In this document: piece after piece, positions 1-7,884 of the stretch | Position numbering within the stretch: the stretch's first letter is position 1 | Layout of the letters: every line of letters starts with the position of its first letter | Assembly (NCBI GenBank): GCA_023954795.1 | Contig: JAGSHA010000050.1 | Span: forward strand, 1 to 13,121 | Reading direction: 5' to 3' | DNA length: 13,121 nucleotides | From: Oceanospirillaceae bacterium | GTDB lineage: Bacteria > Pseudomonadota > Gammaproteobacteria > Pseudomonadales > Balneatricaceae | Position numbers and translations under genes: made by a program | The notes under the pieces: generated by a model | Told to the model about the DNA's origin: nothing | The model's input: only the letters and a program-made list of their open reading frames with translations | Database searches by the model: none

Positions 1-1466
1 CCCTCTTTACCCAACGTCATCTCTTCTGCAATACGCCCGCCGTACAGAGAGCAAATATTTGAGATGATCGTCTGACGGCTATGACTGTAGCGATCTTCTT
101 CAGGCAAGAACATGGTCACACCCAGCGCACGACCACGCGGGATGATCGACACTTTATAAACAGGATCATGCTGCGGCATCAAGCGACCAACAATGGCATG
201 GCCCGATTCATGATATGCGGTATTCAGGCGCTCTTCGTAAGACATCACCATGGACTTACGTTCGGTACCCATCATGATTTTGTCTTTAGCTTTCTCGAAC
301 TGCTCCATACCCACGGTACGCCTACTACTACGTGCTGCAAACAACGCAGCCTCATTGACCAGGTTCGCCAGATCCGCACCGGAGAAACCAGGCGTACCAC
401 GCGCAATCAACTCAGGCTTTACATCATCGCCCAGCGGTACTTTGCGCATATGCACTTTCAGAATTTTTTCACGACCACGAATATCCGGCAGTCCGACATG
501 CACCTGGCGGTCAAAACGTCCCGGACGCAACAACGCCGGGTCCAGTACATCTGGACGGTTAGTCGCGGCGATAACGATGATACCTTCGGTACCCTCAAAG
601 CCATCCATCTCTACCAACAACTGGTTAAGCGTCTGCTCACGCTCATCGTTACCGCCACCCATACCAACGCCACGGTGACGACCAACTGCATCGATCTCAT
701 CAATAAAGATGATACAAGGCGCGTTTTTCTTGGCCTGCTCAAACATGTCACGAACACGGGAGGCGCCGACACCGACAAACATCTCTACGAAATCGGAGCC
801 AGAGATACTGAAGAAAGGTACCTTTGCTTCACCAGCAATCGCTTTTGCCAACAGGGTTTTACCCGTACCCGGGTTACCTGACATCAGGACACCCCGAGGA
901 ATATGGCCACCCAGACGCTGGAACTTGCCTGGATCACGCAGGTAATCAACCAGCTCCTTAACTTCCTCTTTGGCCTCTTCTACACCGGCCACATCGTCAA
1001 AAGTTGTCTTAATCTGATCTTCGCCCAGCATACGCGCTTTGGATTTACCAAAGGACATCGGGCCGCCTTTACCGCCGCCACCGCCTTGCATTTGACGCAT
1101 GAAGAACATGAAGACAGCAATAATCACCAGAATCGGGAAAGACGCAACCAGCAACTGAGACCAGATACTCTGCTGTTCAGGCTGCTTACCCTCAATGACA
1201 ACATTGTTACGCAGCAGGTCATCAACCAGCTTAGGGTCTTCCAGTGCAGGTCGTACGGTCTCAAAACGTTCACCACCGGAGCGCTCGCCCACAATGGTAT
1301 AACCGTCGATCACCACTTTAGAAACACGACCATCCTGCACTTCAGTAACGAAGTCAGAGTAGCTGAGACGATTCGGTTCAGCTGCATCGTTGAAATTATT
1401 AAAAACCGTTAACAGGACCGCCGCTATTACCAGCCACAGCACCAGATTTTTTGCCATATCGTTCAA
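1..1466 (-). CDS. ftsH: FtsH, ATP-dependent zinc metalloprotease (3' end cut by window)
   Basis: Membrane-anchored AAA+ protease that extracts and degrades damaged membrane proteins and short-lived cytoplasmic regulators. 488 residues are present; the family is about 640, so roughly 150 C-terminal residues lie outside the window. In order: membrane segment at 7-24, periplasmic region to about 103, second membrane segment 104-123, glycine-rich linker, Walker A GNPGTGKT at 197-204, Walker B IIFIDEID, the second region of homology ending GRFDRQ, and the zinc-binding HESGH at 419-423. The start is taken as TTG at 1466 because GAGGAT (1473-1478) lies 6 nt before it, and the resulting LNDMAKN matches the MNDMAKN start known for Pseudomonas FtsH. 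The alternative ATG at 1457 would be about 15 nt from that site. Residue 198 is Asn where the usual motif is GPPGTGKT. It lies 82 bp after rlmE and is probably cotranscribed, with a possible promoter of its own. Confidence 0.96.
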   Translation of the reverse strand, partial: MNDMAKNLVLWLVIAAVLLTVFNNFNDAAEPNRLSYSDFVTEVQDGRVSKVVIDGYTIVGERSGGERFETVRPALEDPKLVDDLLRNNVVIEGKQPEQQSIWSQLLVASFPILVIIAVFMFFMRQMQGGGGGKGGPMSFGKSKARMLGEDQIKTTFDDVAGVEEAKEEVKELVDYLRDPGKFQRLGGHIPRGVLMSGNPGTGKTLLAKAIAGEAKVPFFSISGSDFVEMFVGVGASRVRDMFEQAKKNAPCIIFIDEIDAVGRHRGVGMGGGNDEREQTLNQLLVEMDGFEGTEGIIVIAATNRPDVLDPALLRPGRFDRQVHVGLPDIRGREKILKVHMRKVPLGDDVKPELIARGTPGFSGADLANLVNEAALFAARSSRRTVGMEQFEKAKDKIMMGTERKSMVMSYEERLNTAYHESGHAIVGRLMPQHDPVYKVSIIPRGRALGVTMFLPEEDRYSHSRQTIISNICSLYGGRIAEEMTLGKE

Positions 1467-1521
1467 TGGATTATCCTCAGCTTATCAACGATGCATCACG
1501 CATCTGAAGAATGCGCCACAC

Positions 1522-1530
1522 ACTATAACA
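1522..1530 (-). promoter_or_regulatory. Candidate extended -10 promoter for ftsH
   Basis: On the minus strand the rlmE-ftsH gap contains TGTTATAGT, an extended -10 element (TGn plus a 5/6 match to TATAAT), about 55 nt before the ftsH start. No convincing -35 is present, which is acceptable for an extended -10. It would let ftsH be transcribed separately from rlmE. Motif reading only. Confidence 0.35.
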
Positions 1531-1548
1531 CTTGTGGCAGGTCGCTTC

Positions 1549-2169
1549 TCAACCTTTAAAGCCCTTACCAAACAGATACACCTCGCGCGAACGGGCGCGT
1601 GAGGCATCAGGCTTACGTGTGATTACTTTATTGAAGCTTTGACGCATGTCCTGCATATATTCGTCAAAACCTTCACCCTGGAACACCTTGGCAACAAAAT
1701 TGCCGCCCGGCTTAAGTACTTCGCGGGCCATATCGAGAGCCAGCTCAACCAAATACATCGCTGCAGGCTGGTCGACGCTGTTCATACCACTCATATTGGG
1801 GGCCATATCTGAAATTACAAGGTCTGCCGGCTCATCTCCCAACGCTTTCAGGATGCGATGCAGTACCTCTTCTTCAGTAAAGTCACCTTGTACAAACTCA
1901 ACACCTGCCATTGAGTCCATTGGCAAAATATCAGATGCAACCACCCGACCATGATCCCCGACCAGCTGAGCCGCCACCTGCGACCAACCACCCGGAGCCG
2001 CCCCCAGGTCAACCACAGTCATACCTGGACGAAACAGTTTATCTTTTTCGTTCAGCTCAAGCAGCTTGAAGCTGGCACGGGAGCGGTACCCCTGCTCCTT
2101 GGACTGTTTGACGTAATGATCGTCAAAATGTTCCTGCATCCAACGCCCACTACTCTTAGATTTTGCCAC
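1549..2169 (-). CDS. rlmE: RlmE, 23S rRNA 2'-O-methyltransferase (U2552)
   Basis: SAM-dependent methyltransferase (RrmJ/FtsJ) that 2'-O-methylates U2552 in the A-loop of 23S rRNA late in 50S assembly. The 206 residues compare with 209 in E. coli. The SAM-binding motif DLGAAPGGWS is at 54-63, with further SAM contacts expected around D80 and D96. The catalytic K-D-K-E tetrad of the family can be placed at K35, D121, K161 and E196. The opening MAKSKSSGRWM aligns with the family start, so the ATG is kept. It lies directly upstream of ftsH on the same strand, the classic rlmE-ftsH pair, and diverges from yhbY. In E. coli this pair is heat-shock controlled, but I could not find a convincing sigma32 site here. 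Confidence 0.96.
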   Translation of the reverse strand: MAKSKSSGRWMQEHFDDHYVKQSKEQGYRSRASFKLLELNEKDKLFRPGMTVVDLGAAPGGWSQVAAQLVGDHGRVVASDILPMDSMAGVEFVQGDFTEEEVLHRILKALGDEPADLVISDMAPNMSGMNSVDQPAAMYLVELALDMAREVLKPGGNFVAKVFQGEGFDEYMQDMRQSFNKVITRKPDASRARSREVYLFGKGFKG

Positions 2170-2247
2170 GAATTACCGACTCCTGCGTCGTTGACACCTC
2201 AGGCTATGCGCTACTCTTGAACACATATCTCAGGTAGTATTGTAGAA

Positions 2248-2275
2248 ATTATTGAAGGTTTCGGATCACCGACAA
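2248..2275 (-). promoter_or_regulatory. Candidate sigma70 promoter for rlmE-ftsH
   Basis: On the minus strand, TTGTCG-N16-AATAAT (4/6 and 5/6 matches to consensus) lies about 75 nt upstream of the rlmE start, inside the 135-bp divergent region shared with yhbY. Motif reading only; other weak combinations exist nearby. Confidence 0.33.
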
Positions 2276-2304
2276 CCAAAAAATTTTGAGGCACGTATTT
2301 TAGT

Positions 2305-2607
2305 ATGAGCTTGACGTCCGAGCAAAAGAAGCATTATCGCACCATTGGTCACAACCTTAATCCGCTGGTCATGGTTGCAGGCAAAGGCCTGACCGAGAAC
2401 ATCCAGCTGGAAGTGGACCGTGCTTTGGAAGATCACGAGCTGATCAAGGTTAAATTCGCTGTCGGCGATCGGGAAGTAAAAAAGCAGCTGATTAAAGAAC
2501 TGGCAGAGATCGTTGAAGCGACCATTGTTCAGGAAATCGGCAACATTGCTTTGCTTTACCGAAAGTCCGAGAATCCGGACCCGCGCCTGTCAAATCTACT
2601 GCGCTAA
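2305..2607 (+). CDS. yhbY: YhbY, CRM-domain ribosome assembly RNA-binding protein
   Basis: Single-domain CRM (chloroplast RNA splicing and ribosome maturation) protein of 100 residues (97 in E. coli). It associates with pre-50S particles and binds 23S rRNA. It aligns end to end with the E. coli protein: the N-terminal SxxQKxH helix, the central GxxGLTE loop (GKGLTE), HELIKVKF, and the closing LYRKS strand. The start ATG at 2305 matches the family start, but its Shine-Dalgarno is weak: the nearest GAGG is about 13 nt upstream. It is on the strand opposite its neighbours, diverging from rlmE (also 50S assembly) and converging on greA. This arrangement is conserved in gammaproteobacteria. Confidence 0.95.
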   Translation: MSLTSEQKKHYRTIGHNLNPLVMVAGKGLTENIQLEVDRALEDHELIKVKFAVGDREVKKQLIKELAEIVEATIVQEIGNIALLYRKSENPDPRLSNLLR

Positions 2608-2627
2608 GCTCAGCTCCTCCCAATACG

Positions 2628-2656
2628 AAAAAGGGCACCCGAAGGTGCCCTTTTTT
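2628..2656. terminator. Bidirectional intrinsic terminator between yhbY and greA
   Basis: Stem GGGCACC (2633-2639) / GGTGCCC (2644-2650) with loop CGAA, flanked by five A on the left and six T on the right. The A/T flanks give a U-tract in both directions. It lies 20 nt after the yhbY stop and about 20 nt after the greA stop on the other strand, so it serves both the yhbY and the carAB-greA transcripts. Confidence 0.93.
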
Positions 2657-2671
2657 ATAGGTCGCGCCGCA

Positions 2672-3151
2672 TCAGATATGCAGTACTTCGTCGATCTCAT
2701 ATTCGATAAGACCGTTTGGCGTATTAACCGCCACGATATCACCTTCCTCTTTACCGATTAGCGCACGCGCAATCGGAGAGTTTACTGAGAGCTTACGGTT
2801 TTTAATATCCGCCTCATCATCACCCACAATCTGATAACGCTGCTCTTTATCGTTATCAATGTTGATGATTGATACCGTCGTACCGAAGATAACCTTACCG
2901 CTGTGCGGGATTGCCGTCACATCGATCACCTGACAGTTGGACAGTTTGCCTTCCAGCTCCTGAATGCGACCCTCAATAAAACCCTGCTGTTCACGTGCAG
3001 CGTGATACTCAGCGTTTTCCTTCAGATCTCCGTGTTCACGCGCGTCAGCAATATCTGCAATCACGCGTGGACGCTCAACGGTTTTCAGCTGTTCCAGCTC
3101 TTGTCGCAGCGCTTTTTCGCCGCCAACAGTCATAGGTACTCGGTTATTCAT
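2672..3151 (-). CDS. greA: GreA, transcript cleavage factor
   Basis: Binds the secondary channel of RNA polymerase and stimulates cleavage of backtracked RNA, rescuing arrested complexes. The 159 residues match the usual 158. An N-terminal coiled coil (about 1-75) carries the conserved acidic tip D42/E45 in HGDLKENAEYHAA, which holds the catalytic Mg2+. A C-terminal FKBP-like domain begins near 80, with the typical SPIARALIGKEEGD segment. The start ATG overlaps the carB stop as ATGA (3148-3151), and AGGTGAG lies about 5 nt upstream, inside carB, so translation is probably coupled to carB. It is the last gene of carA-carB-greA and ends at the bidirectional terminator. The alternative start Met7 would remove conserved N-terminal residues and is less likely. 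Confidence 0.97.
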   Translation of the reverse strand: MNNRVPMTVGGEKALRQELEQLKTVERPRVIADIADAREHGDLKENAEYHAAREQQGFIEGRIQELEGKLSNCQVIDVTAIPHSGKVIFGTTVSIINIDNDKEQRYQIVGDDEADIKNRKLSVNSPIARALIGKEEGDIVAVNTPNGLIEYEIDEVLHI

Positions 3152-6100
3152 ACATTCTCACCTGCATGGATGTCCTGCAGACGGCGAACAGTCTTCTCTT
3201 CACCATACTGCAGCGCACGGGTAGTCGCTTCAGCACCTGCCAGCGTAGTGCTATAAGGTACTTTGTGCTGCAGAGCCGAACGACGAATCTCAGAAGAATC
3301 CGCAATCGCTTTACGACCTTCGGTCGTATTAACCACGTAAGCAACTTCATCATTCTTCAGCATATCAACGATGTTAGGACGACCTTCCATCACTTTGTTA
3401 ACACGCTCAACCTGCAGACCGTTCTCTTCCAGCAGAGAAGCCGTACCACGGGTTGCAACCAGCTCGAAGCCCAGTTCTACAAGATCAGACGCTACCGCAA
3501 CTACACCCTGCTTATCAACTTCGCGAACAGAGATGAAGGCTTTACCTTTCTGCGGCATCTTCTCGCCAGCACCCACTTGTGCTTTCATGAAGGCTTCGCC
3601 AAAGGTCTCACCGGTACCCATAACTTCACCAGTAGACTTCATTTCTGGTGACAAGATAGGGTCAACACCCTGGAACTTGTTGAACGGGAAAACGGCTTCT
3701 TTGACGTTAAAGTGCTCAGGCACAATCTCTTCGGTAAAGCCCAGTTCTTTCAGGCTCTTACCTGTCATGACCTGTGCACCGATTTTCGCCAGCGAGACAC
3801 CGATACACTTGGACACGAACGGCACAGTACGAGACGCACGAGGGTTAACCTCGATCACGTAGATTTCGCCATCCTGATACGCCAACTGCGTATTCATCAA
3901 GCCAATAACGCCGAGTTCCAGCGCCATTTTCTTAACCTGATCACGCATTTCATCAAGCACATCAGCCGCAAGGCTATACGGCGGCAGGGAACACGCAGAG
4001 TCACCCGAGTGAACACCCGCCTGCTCGATATGCTGCATGATCGCACCAATCACAACAGTCTCGCCATCACATACCGCATCGATATCAACTTCAACCGCTG
4101 CATTCAGGAAGTGATCAAGCAGAACCGGCGCGTCATTGGAAACCTGTACCGCAGTATTCATGTAGCGGCGCAGCTCTTCCTCTTTGTATACGATCTCCAT
4201 TGCACGACCACCCAATACATAGGACGGACGAACAACCAGCGGATAACCCAGCTTACCCGCTTCGATAACCGCTTCTTCCAGAGAGCGAACCGTTGCGTTT
4301 TCAGGCTGCTTCAGACCCAAACGTTTCAGCATCTGCTGGAACTGTTCGCGATCTTCCGCACGATCAATCGCTTCCGGAGAAGTACCAATGATTGGCACAC
4401 CTGCCGCTTCCAGCGCAACCGCCAGCTTCAGTGGTGTCTGACCACCGTACTGCACAATCACACCTTTCGGCTTCTCAACGTTAACAATTTCCAGTACGTC
4501 TTCCAGCGTGATCGGCTCAAAGTACAGACGATCAGACGTATCGTAGTCGGTAGAAACCGTCTCAGGGTTACAGTTAACCATGATAGTTTCAAAGCCATCA
4601 GCACGCGCTGCCAGAGCTGCATGTACGCAGCAATAGTCAAACTCGATACCTTGCCCGATACGGTTAGGCCCACCGCCGATCACCATGATTTTCTCACGGT
4701 CAGACGGATTCGCTTCACACTCTTCTTCATACGAGGAGTACATGTAAGCCGTATCAGTCGAGAACTCAGCCGCACAAGTATCAACACGCTTGAACACCGG
4801 ACGAATATCCATCCCATGGCGGTGCTTACGTACCTGCTTCTCGCTCACACCCAGCAGCGTTGCCAGACGTTCGTCAGAGAAGCCTTTACGCTTCAGACGG
4901 AACAAAGTGTCCTTATCCAGTTCAGACAATGCCATTTCAGACACACGCTGCTCATCTTTGATGATGTCTTCAACCTGAACCAGGAACCAAGGATCAATAC
5001 CTGAAAGCTCATACAGCTCTTCAACGCTCATGCCCAGACGGAATGCATCACCCAGGAACCAAATACGCTTATCACCCGGCTGCTTCATCTCACGTATGAT
5101 GTCGGTACGCGCATCTTCGCTTTCGAGATCAACGATTGGGTCAAAACCAGTGGCACCCACTTCCAGGCCACGCAACGCTTTCTGCAAGGATTCCTGCTGA
5201 GTACGGCCAATCGCCATGACTTCGCCAACAGACTTCATCTGAGTCGTCAGACGGTCGTTAGCCTGCGGGAATTTCTCGAAGGTAAAACGAGGAATCTTAG
5301 TGACAACGTAGTCGATAGCAGGCTCAAAAGAAGCCGGAGTTGCGCCACCGGTAATGTCATTCTGCAACTCATCCAGGGTGTAACCCACAGCCAGCTTCGC
5401 AGCGACCTTAGCGATAGGGAAACCTGTCGCCTTAGATGCCAGTGCAGAAGAGCGGGATACACGCGGGTTCATCTCGATAACGACCATGCGGCCGTCTTCA
5501 GGATTCACACCAAACTGAACGTTAGAACCACCTGTTTCAACACCGATCTCACGCAAGACGGCAATCGATGCATTACGCATCAATTGGTACTCTTTATCCG
5601 TCAGCGTTTGCGCAGGTGCCACGGTGATGGAATCACCGGTATGCACACCCATGGCGTCAAAGTTTTCGATAGAACAGATGATGATACAGTTGTCGTTTTT
5701 ATCACGTACAACTTCCATCTCATATTCTTTCCAACCAATCAGGGATTCATCAATCAGCAGCTCGCTGGTTGGTGACAGGTCCAGACCACGCTCGCAAATC
5801 TCAACAAATTCTTCTTTGTTGTATGCGATACCACCACCTGTACCACCCATCGTGAAAGATGGACGAATGATACATGGAAAACCAAGCTGAGCCTGCACCT
5901 GCAATGCTTCTTCAAGGCTGTGTGCAATCGCTGCACGCGGGCATTCCAGACCGATGTTTTTCATCGCCTTATCAAAGCGATTACGATCCTCTGCTTTATC
6001 GATGGCATCCTGAGTTGCGCCGATCATCTCAACGCCAAACTCTTTCAGTACGCCTTCGCGATCAAGATCCAAAGCGCAGTTCAGTGCAGTCTGACCACCC

Positions 6101-6369
6101 ATCGTAGGCAGCAGCGCATCTGGACGCTCTTTTTCAATAATCTTAGCAACTGTTTTCCAGTTGATCGGCTCGATATAAGTGGAATCGGCCATCGCCGGGT
6201 CGGTCATGATGGTCGCTGGGTTAGAGTTAACCAAAATAACTCGATAACCCTCTTCTCTCAGTGCCTTACAAGCCTGGGCACCAGAGTAGTCAAACTCGCA
6301 GGCCTGGCCGATTACAATCGGGCCAGCGCCAAGAATCAAAATGCTTTTTATGTCCGTACGTTTTGGCAT
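3148..6369 (-). CDS. carB: CarB, carbamoyl-phosphate synthase large subunit
   Basis: Uses two ATP, bicarbonate and ammonia (channelled from CarA) to make carbamoyl phosphate for pyrimidine and arginine synthesis. The 1073 residues equal the E. coli length. By family alignment: carboxyphosphate ATP-grasp half about 1-400, oligomerisation domain to about 550, carbamoyl-phosphate ATP-grasp half to about 930, then the allosteric domain. The two halves are visible as an internal repeat: ILGAGPIVIGQACEFDYSG near residue 13 and VIGGGPNRIGQGIEFDYC near 560, each followed by GGQT. The allosteric domain keeps the residues that bind UMP and ornithine in E. coli (T973, T976, K992, NTT 1014-1016), so feedback control is expected. 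It starts 48 bp after carA with a poor Shine-Dalgarno, and its stop overlaps greA. I saw no frameshift or truncation. Confidence 0.98.
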   Translation of the reverse strand: MPKRTDIKSILILGAGPIVIGQACEFDYSGAQACKALREEGYRVILVNSNPATIMTDPAMADSTYIEPINWKTVAKIIEKERPDALLPTMGGQTALNCALDLDREGVLKEFGVEMIGATQDAIDKAEDRNRFDKAMKNIGLECPRAAIAHSLEEALQVQAQLGFPCIIRPSFTMGGTGGGIAYNKEEFVEICERGLDLSPTSELLIDESLIGWKEYEMEVVRDKNDNCIIICSIENFDAMGVHTGDSITVAPAQTLTDKEYQLMRNASIAVLREIGVETGGSNVQFGVNPEDGRMVVIEMNPRVSRSSALASKATGFPIAKVAAKLAVGYTLDELQNDITGGATPASFEPAIDYVVTKIPRFTFEKFPQANDRLTTQMKSVGEVMAIGRTQQESLQKALRGLEVGATGFDPIVDLESEDARTDIIREMKQPGDKRIWFLGDAFRLGMSVEELYELSGIDPWFLVQVEDIIKDEQRVSEMALSELDKDTLFRLKRKGFSDERLATLLGVSEKQVRKHRHGMDIRPVFKRVDTCAAEFSTDTAYMYSSYEEECEANPSDREKIMVIGGGPNRIGQGIEFDYCCVHAALAARADGFETIMVNCNPETVSTDYDTSDRLYFEPITLEDVLEIVNVEKPKGVIVQYGGQTPLKLAVALEAAGVPIIGTSPEAIDRAEDREQFQQMLKRLGLKQPENATVRSLEEAVIEAGKLGYPLVVRPSYVLGGRAMEIVYKEEELRRYMNTAVQVSNDAPVLLDHFLNAAVEVDIDAVCDGETVVIGAIMQHIEQAGVHSGDSACSLPPYSLAADVLDEMRDQVKKMALELGVIGLMNTQLAYQDGEIYVIEVNPRASRTVPFVSKCIGVSLAKIGAQVMTGKSLKELGFTEEIVPEHFNVKEAVFPFNKFQGVDPILSPEMKSTGEVMGTGETFGEAFMKAQVGAGEKMPQKGKAFISVREVDKQGVVAVASDLVELGFELVATRGTASLLEENGLQVERVNKVMEGRPNIVDMLKNDEVAYVVNTTEGRKAIADSSEIRRSALQHKVPYSTTLAGAEATTRALQYGEEKTVRRLQDIHAGENV

Positions 6370-6417
6370 CAGTATATACCGGTCGTATCAAGTGACTGTT
6401 CGTTCTGTCTAAAGTAC

Positions 6418-7554
6418 TTACGCGTTTTTGCGCGCTTTAATCTGTTCGATAAAACGATCGAACAGTGGTGCCACATCATGCGGCCCCGGGCTCGCTTCAG
6501 GGTGACCCTGGAAGCTGAAGGCCGGGCGATCAGTCCGCTCGATACCTTGCAATGAACCATCAAACAGAGATTTATGAGTTGGGCGTATCGTATCTGGCAG
6601 CGAATCTTCAGCGACCGCAAAACCGTGGTTCTGACTGGTAATCATCACCTTGGTAGAATCCAGATCCTGCACCGGGTGGTTAGCACCGTGGTGGCCGAAC
6701 TTCATCTTTTCAGTTTTCGCACCTGAAGCCAGTGCCAGCAACTGATGGCCCAGACAAATACCAAAAATTGGCAGATCGGTTTTACAGATCTCCTGAATGG
6801 CATTAATCGCGTAATCACACGGTTCTGGATCACCAGGTCCGTTGGAAAGGAATACACCATCCGGGTTCAAAGCCAACACGTCTGCAGCAGGGGTTTGAGC
6901 AGGTACGACAGTCAAACGACAGCCTCGCTCTACCAGCATGCGCAGAATGTTGCTCTTCACACCAAAGTCATACGCAACTACATGATGCGCCAACTCGTCA
7001 TCGGTCTTATCTTCGTGACCTTTACCCAACTGCCAGGTAGAGGAGCGCCACTCATATGCTTTAGCAACAGTGACTTCCTTCGCCAGATCCATACCTTTCA
7101 GACCCGGGAATCCTTTTGCCGCTGCTAATGCTTGTTCTTCGTTCACATCGCCGGCCATGATGCAGCCGCTCAGAGAGCCTTTTTCACGTAAGATACGTGT
7201 CAGGCGACGGGTATCAATATCAGCGATACCTACGATGTTATTGTCTTTCAGGTATTCGTCCAGAGACTTCTCGCTACGGAAGTTGCTCGCTACCAGCGGC
7301 AGATCACGAATTACGAGACCGGATACCCAGGTCTGGGATGACTCTTCATCCTCTTTATTGGCACCCACATTACCGATATGTGGATAAGTCAGAGTAACGA
7401 TCTGGCGGCAATAGGACGGATCAGTCAGGATCTCCTGATAACCGGTCATAGAAGTGTTAAATACCACCTCACCGCTCGACTGACCGTCAGCGCCAATCGC
7501 CACCCCCTTGAAAATACTGCCGTCCTCAAGGGCCAAAATGGCTGGTCTCGACAA
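6418..7554 (-). CDS. carA: CarA, carbamoyl-phosphate synthase small subunit (glutaminase)
   Basis: Class I glutamine amidotransferase subunit that hydrolyses glutamine and passes ammonia to CarB. 378 residues, the same as in Pseudomonas. The N-terminal CPSase small-subunit domain runs to about 150. The amidotransferase domain follows, with nucleophile C267 in GICLGHQ and H351/E353 in FQGHPEASPGPHD. The start is TTG at 7554: GGAGG (7560-7564) ends 5 nt before it, and the protein then begins SRPAILALEDGS like its relatives. An in-frame ATG at 7584 exists but would place this Shine-Dalgarno inside the gene and add ten non-conserved residues. First gene of carA-carB-greA. Its long leader contains an intrinsic terminator, so attenuation is likely. 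Confidence 0.97.
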   Translation of the reverse strand: MSRPAILALEDGSIFKGVAIGADGQSSGEVVFNTSMTGYQEILTDPSYCRQIVTLTYPHIGNVGANKEDEESSQTWVSGLVIRDLPLVASNFRSEKSLDEYLKDNNIVGIADIDTRRLTRILREKGSLSGCIMAGDVNEEQALAAAKGFPGLKGMDLAKEVTVAKAYEWRSSTWQLGKGHEDKTDDELAHHVVAYDFGVKSNILRMLVERGCRLTVVPAQTPAADVLALNPDGVFLSNGPGDPEPCDYAINAIQEICKTDLPIFGICLGHQLLALASGAKTEKMKFGHHGANHPVQDLDSTKVMITSQNHGFAVAEDSLPDTIRPTHKSLFDGSLQGIERTDRPAFSFQGHPEASPGPHDVAPLFDRFIEQIKARKNA

Positions 7555-7559
7555 TTGAA

Positions 7560-7564
7560 CCTCC
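7560..7564 (-). promoter_or_regulatory. Ribosome binding site that fixes the carA TTG start
   Basis: GGAGG, within a longer run of G on the minus strand, lies 5 nt before TTG 7554. It is one of the strongest Shine-Dalgarno matches in the window and may offset the weak start codon. Confidence 0.8.
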
Positions 7565-7612
7565 CCCCGCACTGCGCGATACAAAAACTAGACTGATGAA
7601 AACGATACGTGC

Positions 7613-7648
7613 AAAAAAGCGAGGCAAAACCGAATTTTAACCTCGCTC
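7613..7648 (-). terminator. Intrinsic terminator in the carA leader (putative attenuator)
   Basis: Minus strand: AGCGAGG (7647-7641) pairs with CCTCGCT (7624-7618). An inner AAAA/TTTT pairing closes a TTCGG loop, and the stem is followed by a run of T (7613-7618). It lies about 60 nt before the carA start, pointing toward carA, and downstream of the candidate carA promoter. No gene lies upstream on this strand for it to terminate before 7884, so the simplest reading is a regulated terminator in the carAB leader. Confidence 0.7.
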
Positions 7649-7661
7649 TAATATGCTGTTC

Positions 7662-7685
7662 CTGAGATCAGCTGATTTCTCTCAG
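7662..7685 (-). promoter_or_regulatory. Upstream leader hairpin before the carA terminator
   Basis: CTGAGA (minus, 7685-7680) pairs with TCTCAG (7667-7662) and encloses most of the 10-base palindrome ATCAGCTGAT (7667-7676). It would be the first structure transcribed from the candidate carA promoter and could act as a pause hairpin. No clear antiterminator pairing with the terminator arm is visible. Confidence 0.35.
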
Positions 7686-7698
7686 CCAAACCGGCGGT

Positions 7699-7727
7699 AT
7701 TTTAGTCGATTTAGCGCCCTCTGTCCA
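7699..7727 (-). promoter_or_regulatory. Candidate sigma70 promoter for carA-carB-greA
   Basis: Minus strand: TGGACA-N17-TAAAAT, a 5/6 match to each consensus hexamer with ideal spacing. Transcription would begin near 7692 and give a leader of about 138 nt before the carA TTG, containing the hairpins at 7662-7685 and 7613-7648. It is the best sigma70-type promoter I could find in this gap. Confidence 0.6.
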
Positions 7728-7796
7728 CGTGCTGAACCTCACTCAATAGTGTTGTTTAAGGTCTCATACCTGTACTTGATCCAGGGTCACAAAAAC

Positions 7797-7815
7797 GTAA
7801 TGAAATGGTCATTAC
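7797..7815. promoter_or_regulatory. Inverted repeat, possible operator in the carA/chemotaxis gap
   Basis: GTAATGA-AATGG-TCATTAC: perfect 7-base arms around a 5-base centre. The right arm overlaps the -35 of the proposed sigma28 promoter by three bases, and the site is about 70 bp upstream of the carA -35. The form suits a dimeric repressor site; I cannot name the protein. Confidence 0.35.
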
Positions 7816-7839
7816 AATATTTCCTTATATGCCCGATAT
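7813..7839 (+). promoter_or_regulatory. Candidate sigma28 (FliA) promoter for the chemotaxis gene
   Basis: TACAATAT-N11-CCCGATAT compares with the flagellar sigma28 consensus TAAAGTTT-N11-GCCGATAA: 5/8 and 6/8 matches at the exact spacing. It lies 45 bp before the ATG at 7885. Chemoreceptor genes are commonly sigma28-dependent, so placement and form agree. Confidence 0.55.
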
Positions 7840-7884
7840 AGACCGGCAAACGCACGTTAGAGCCGTTTGATCAGAGAGACACAC

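Noticed and set aside
81..1412. Plus-strand open frames antisense to ftsH
   Set aside because: The minus strand gives a continuous, motif-perfect FtsH; the antisense frames have no recognisable protein features.
2191..2217. TTGACA-N15-TACTCT as a yhbY promoter
   Set aside because: Perfect -35, but the -10 is only 3/6 and the spacing short; not strong enough to call.
2212..2240. CTTGAA as a sigma32 -35 near rlmE
   Set aside because: It reads toward yhbY, not rlmE, and no CCCCAT-type -10 follows at the right distance.
3712..5004. 430-codon open frame on plus, antisense to carB
   Set aside because: A codon-bias shadow of carB: rich in Arg, His, Asn and Thr, no family signature, no ribosome site, and fully inside a complete 1073-residue gene.
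7648..7689. Possible carA leader peptide (TTG start, 13 residues, TAG just before the terminator stem)
   Set aside because: The start would be only about 3 nt from the predicted transcript start, no ribosome site exists, and the codons show no run of Arg or another regulatory residue.
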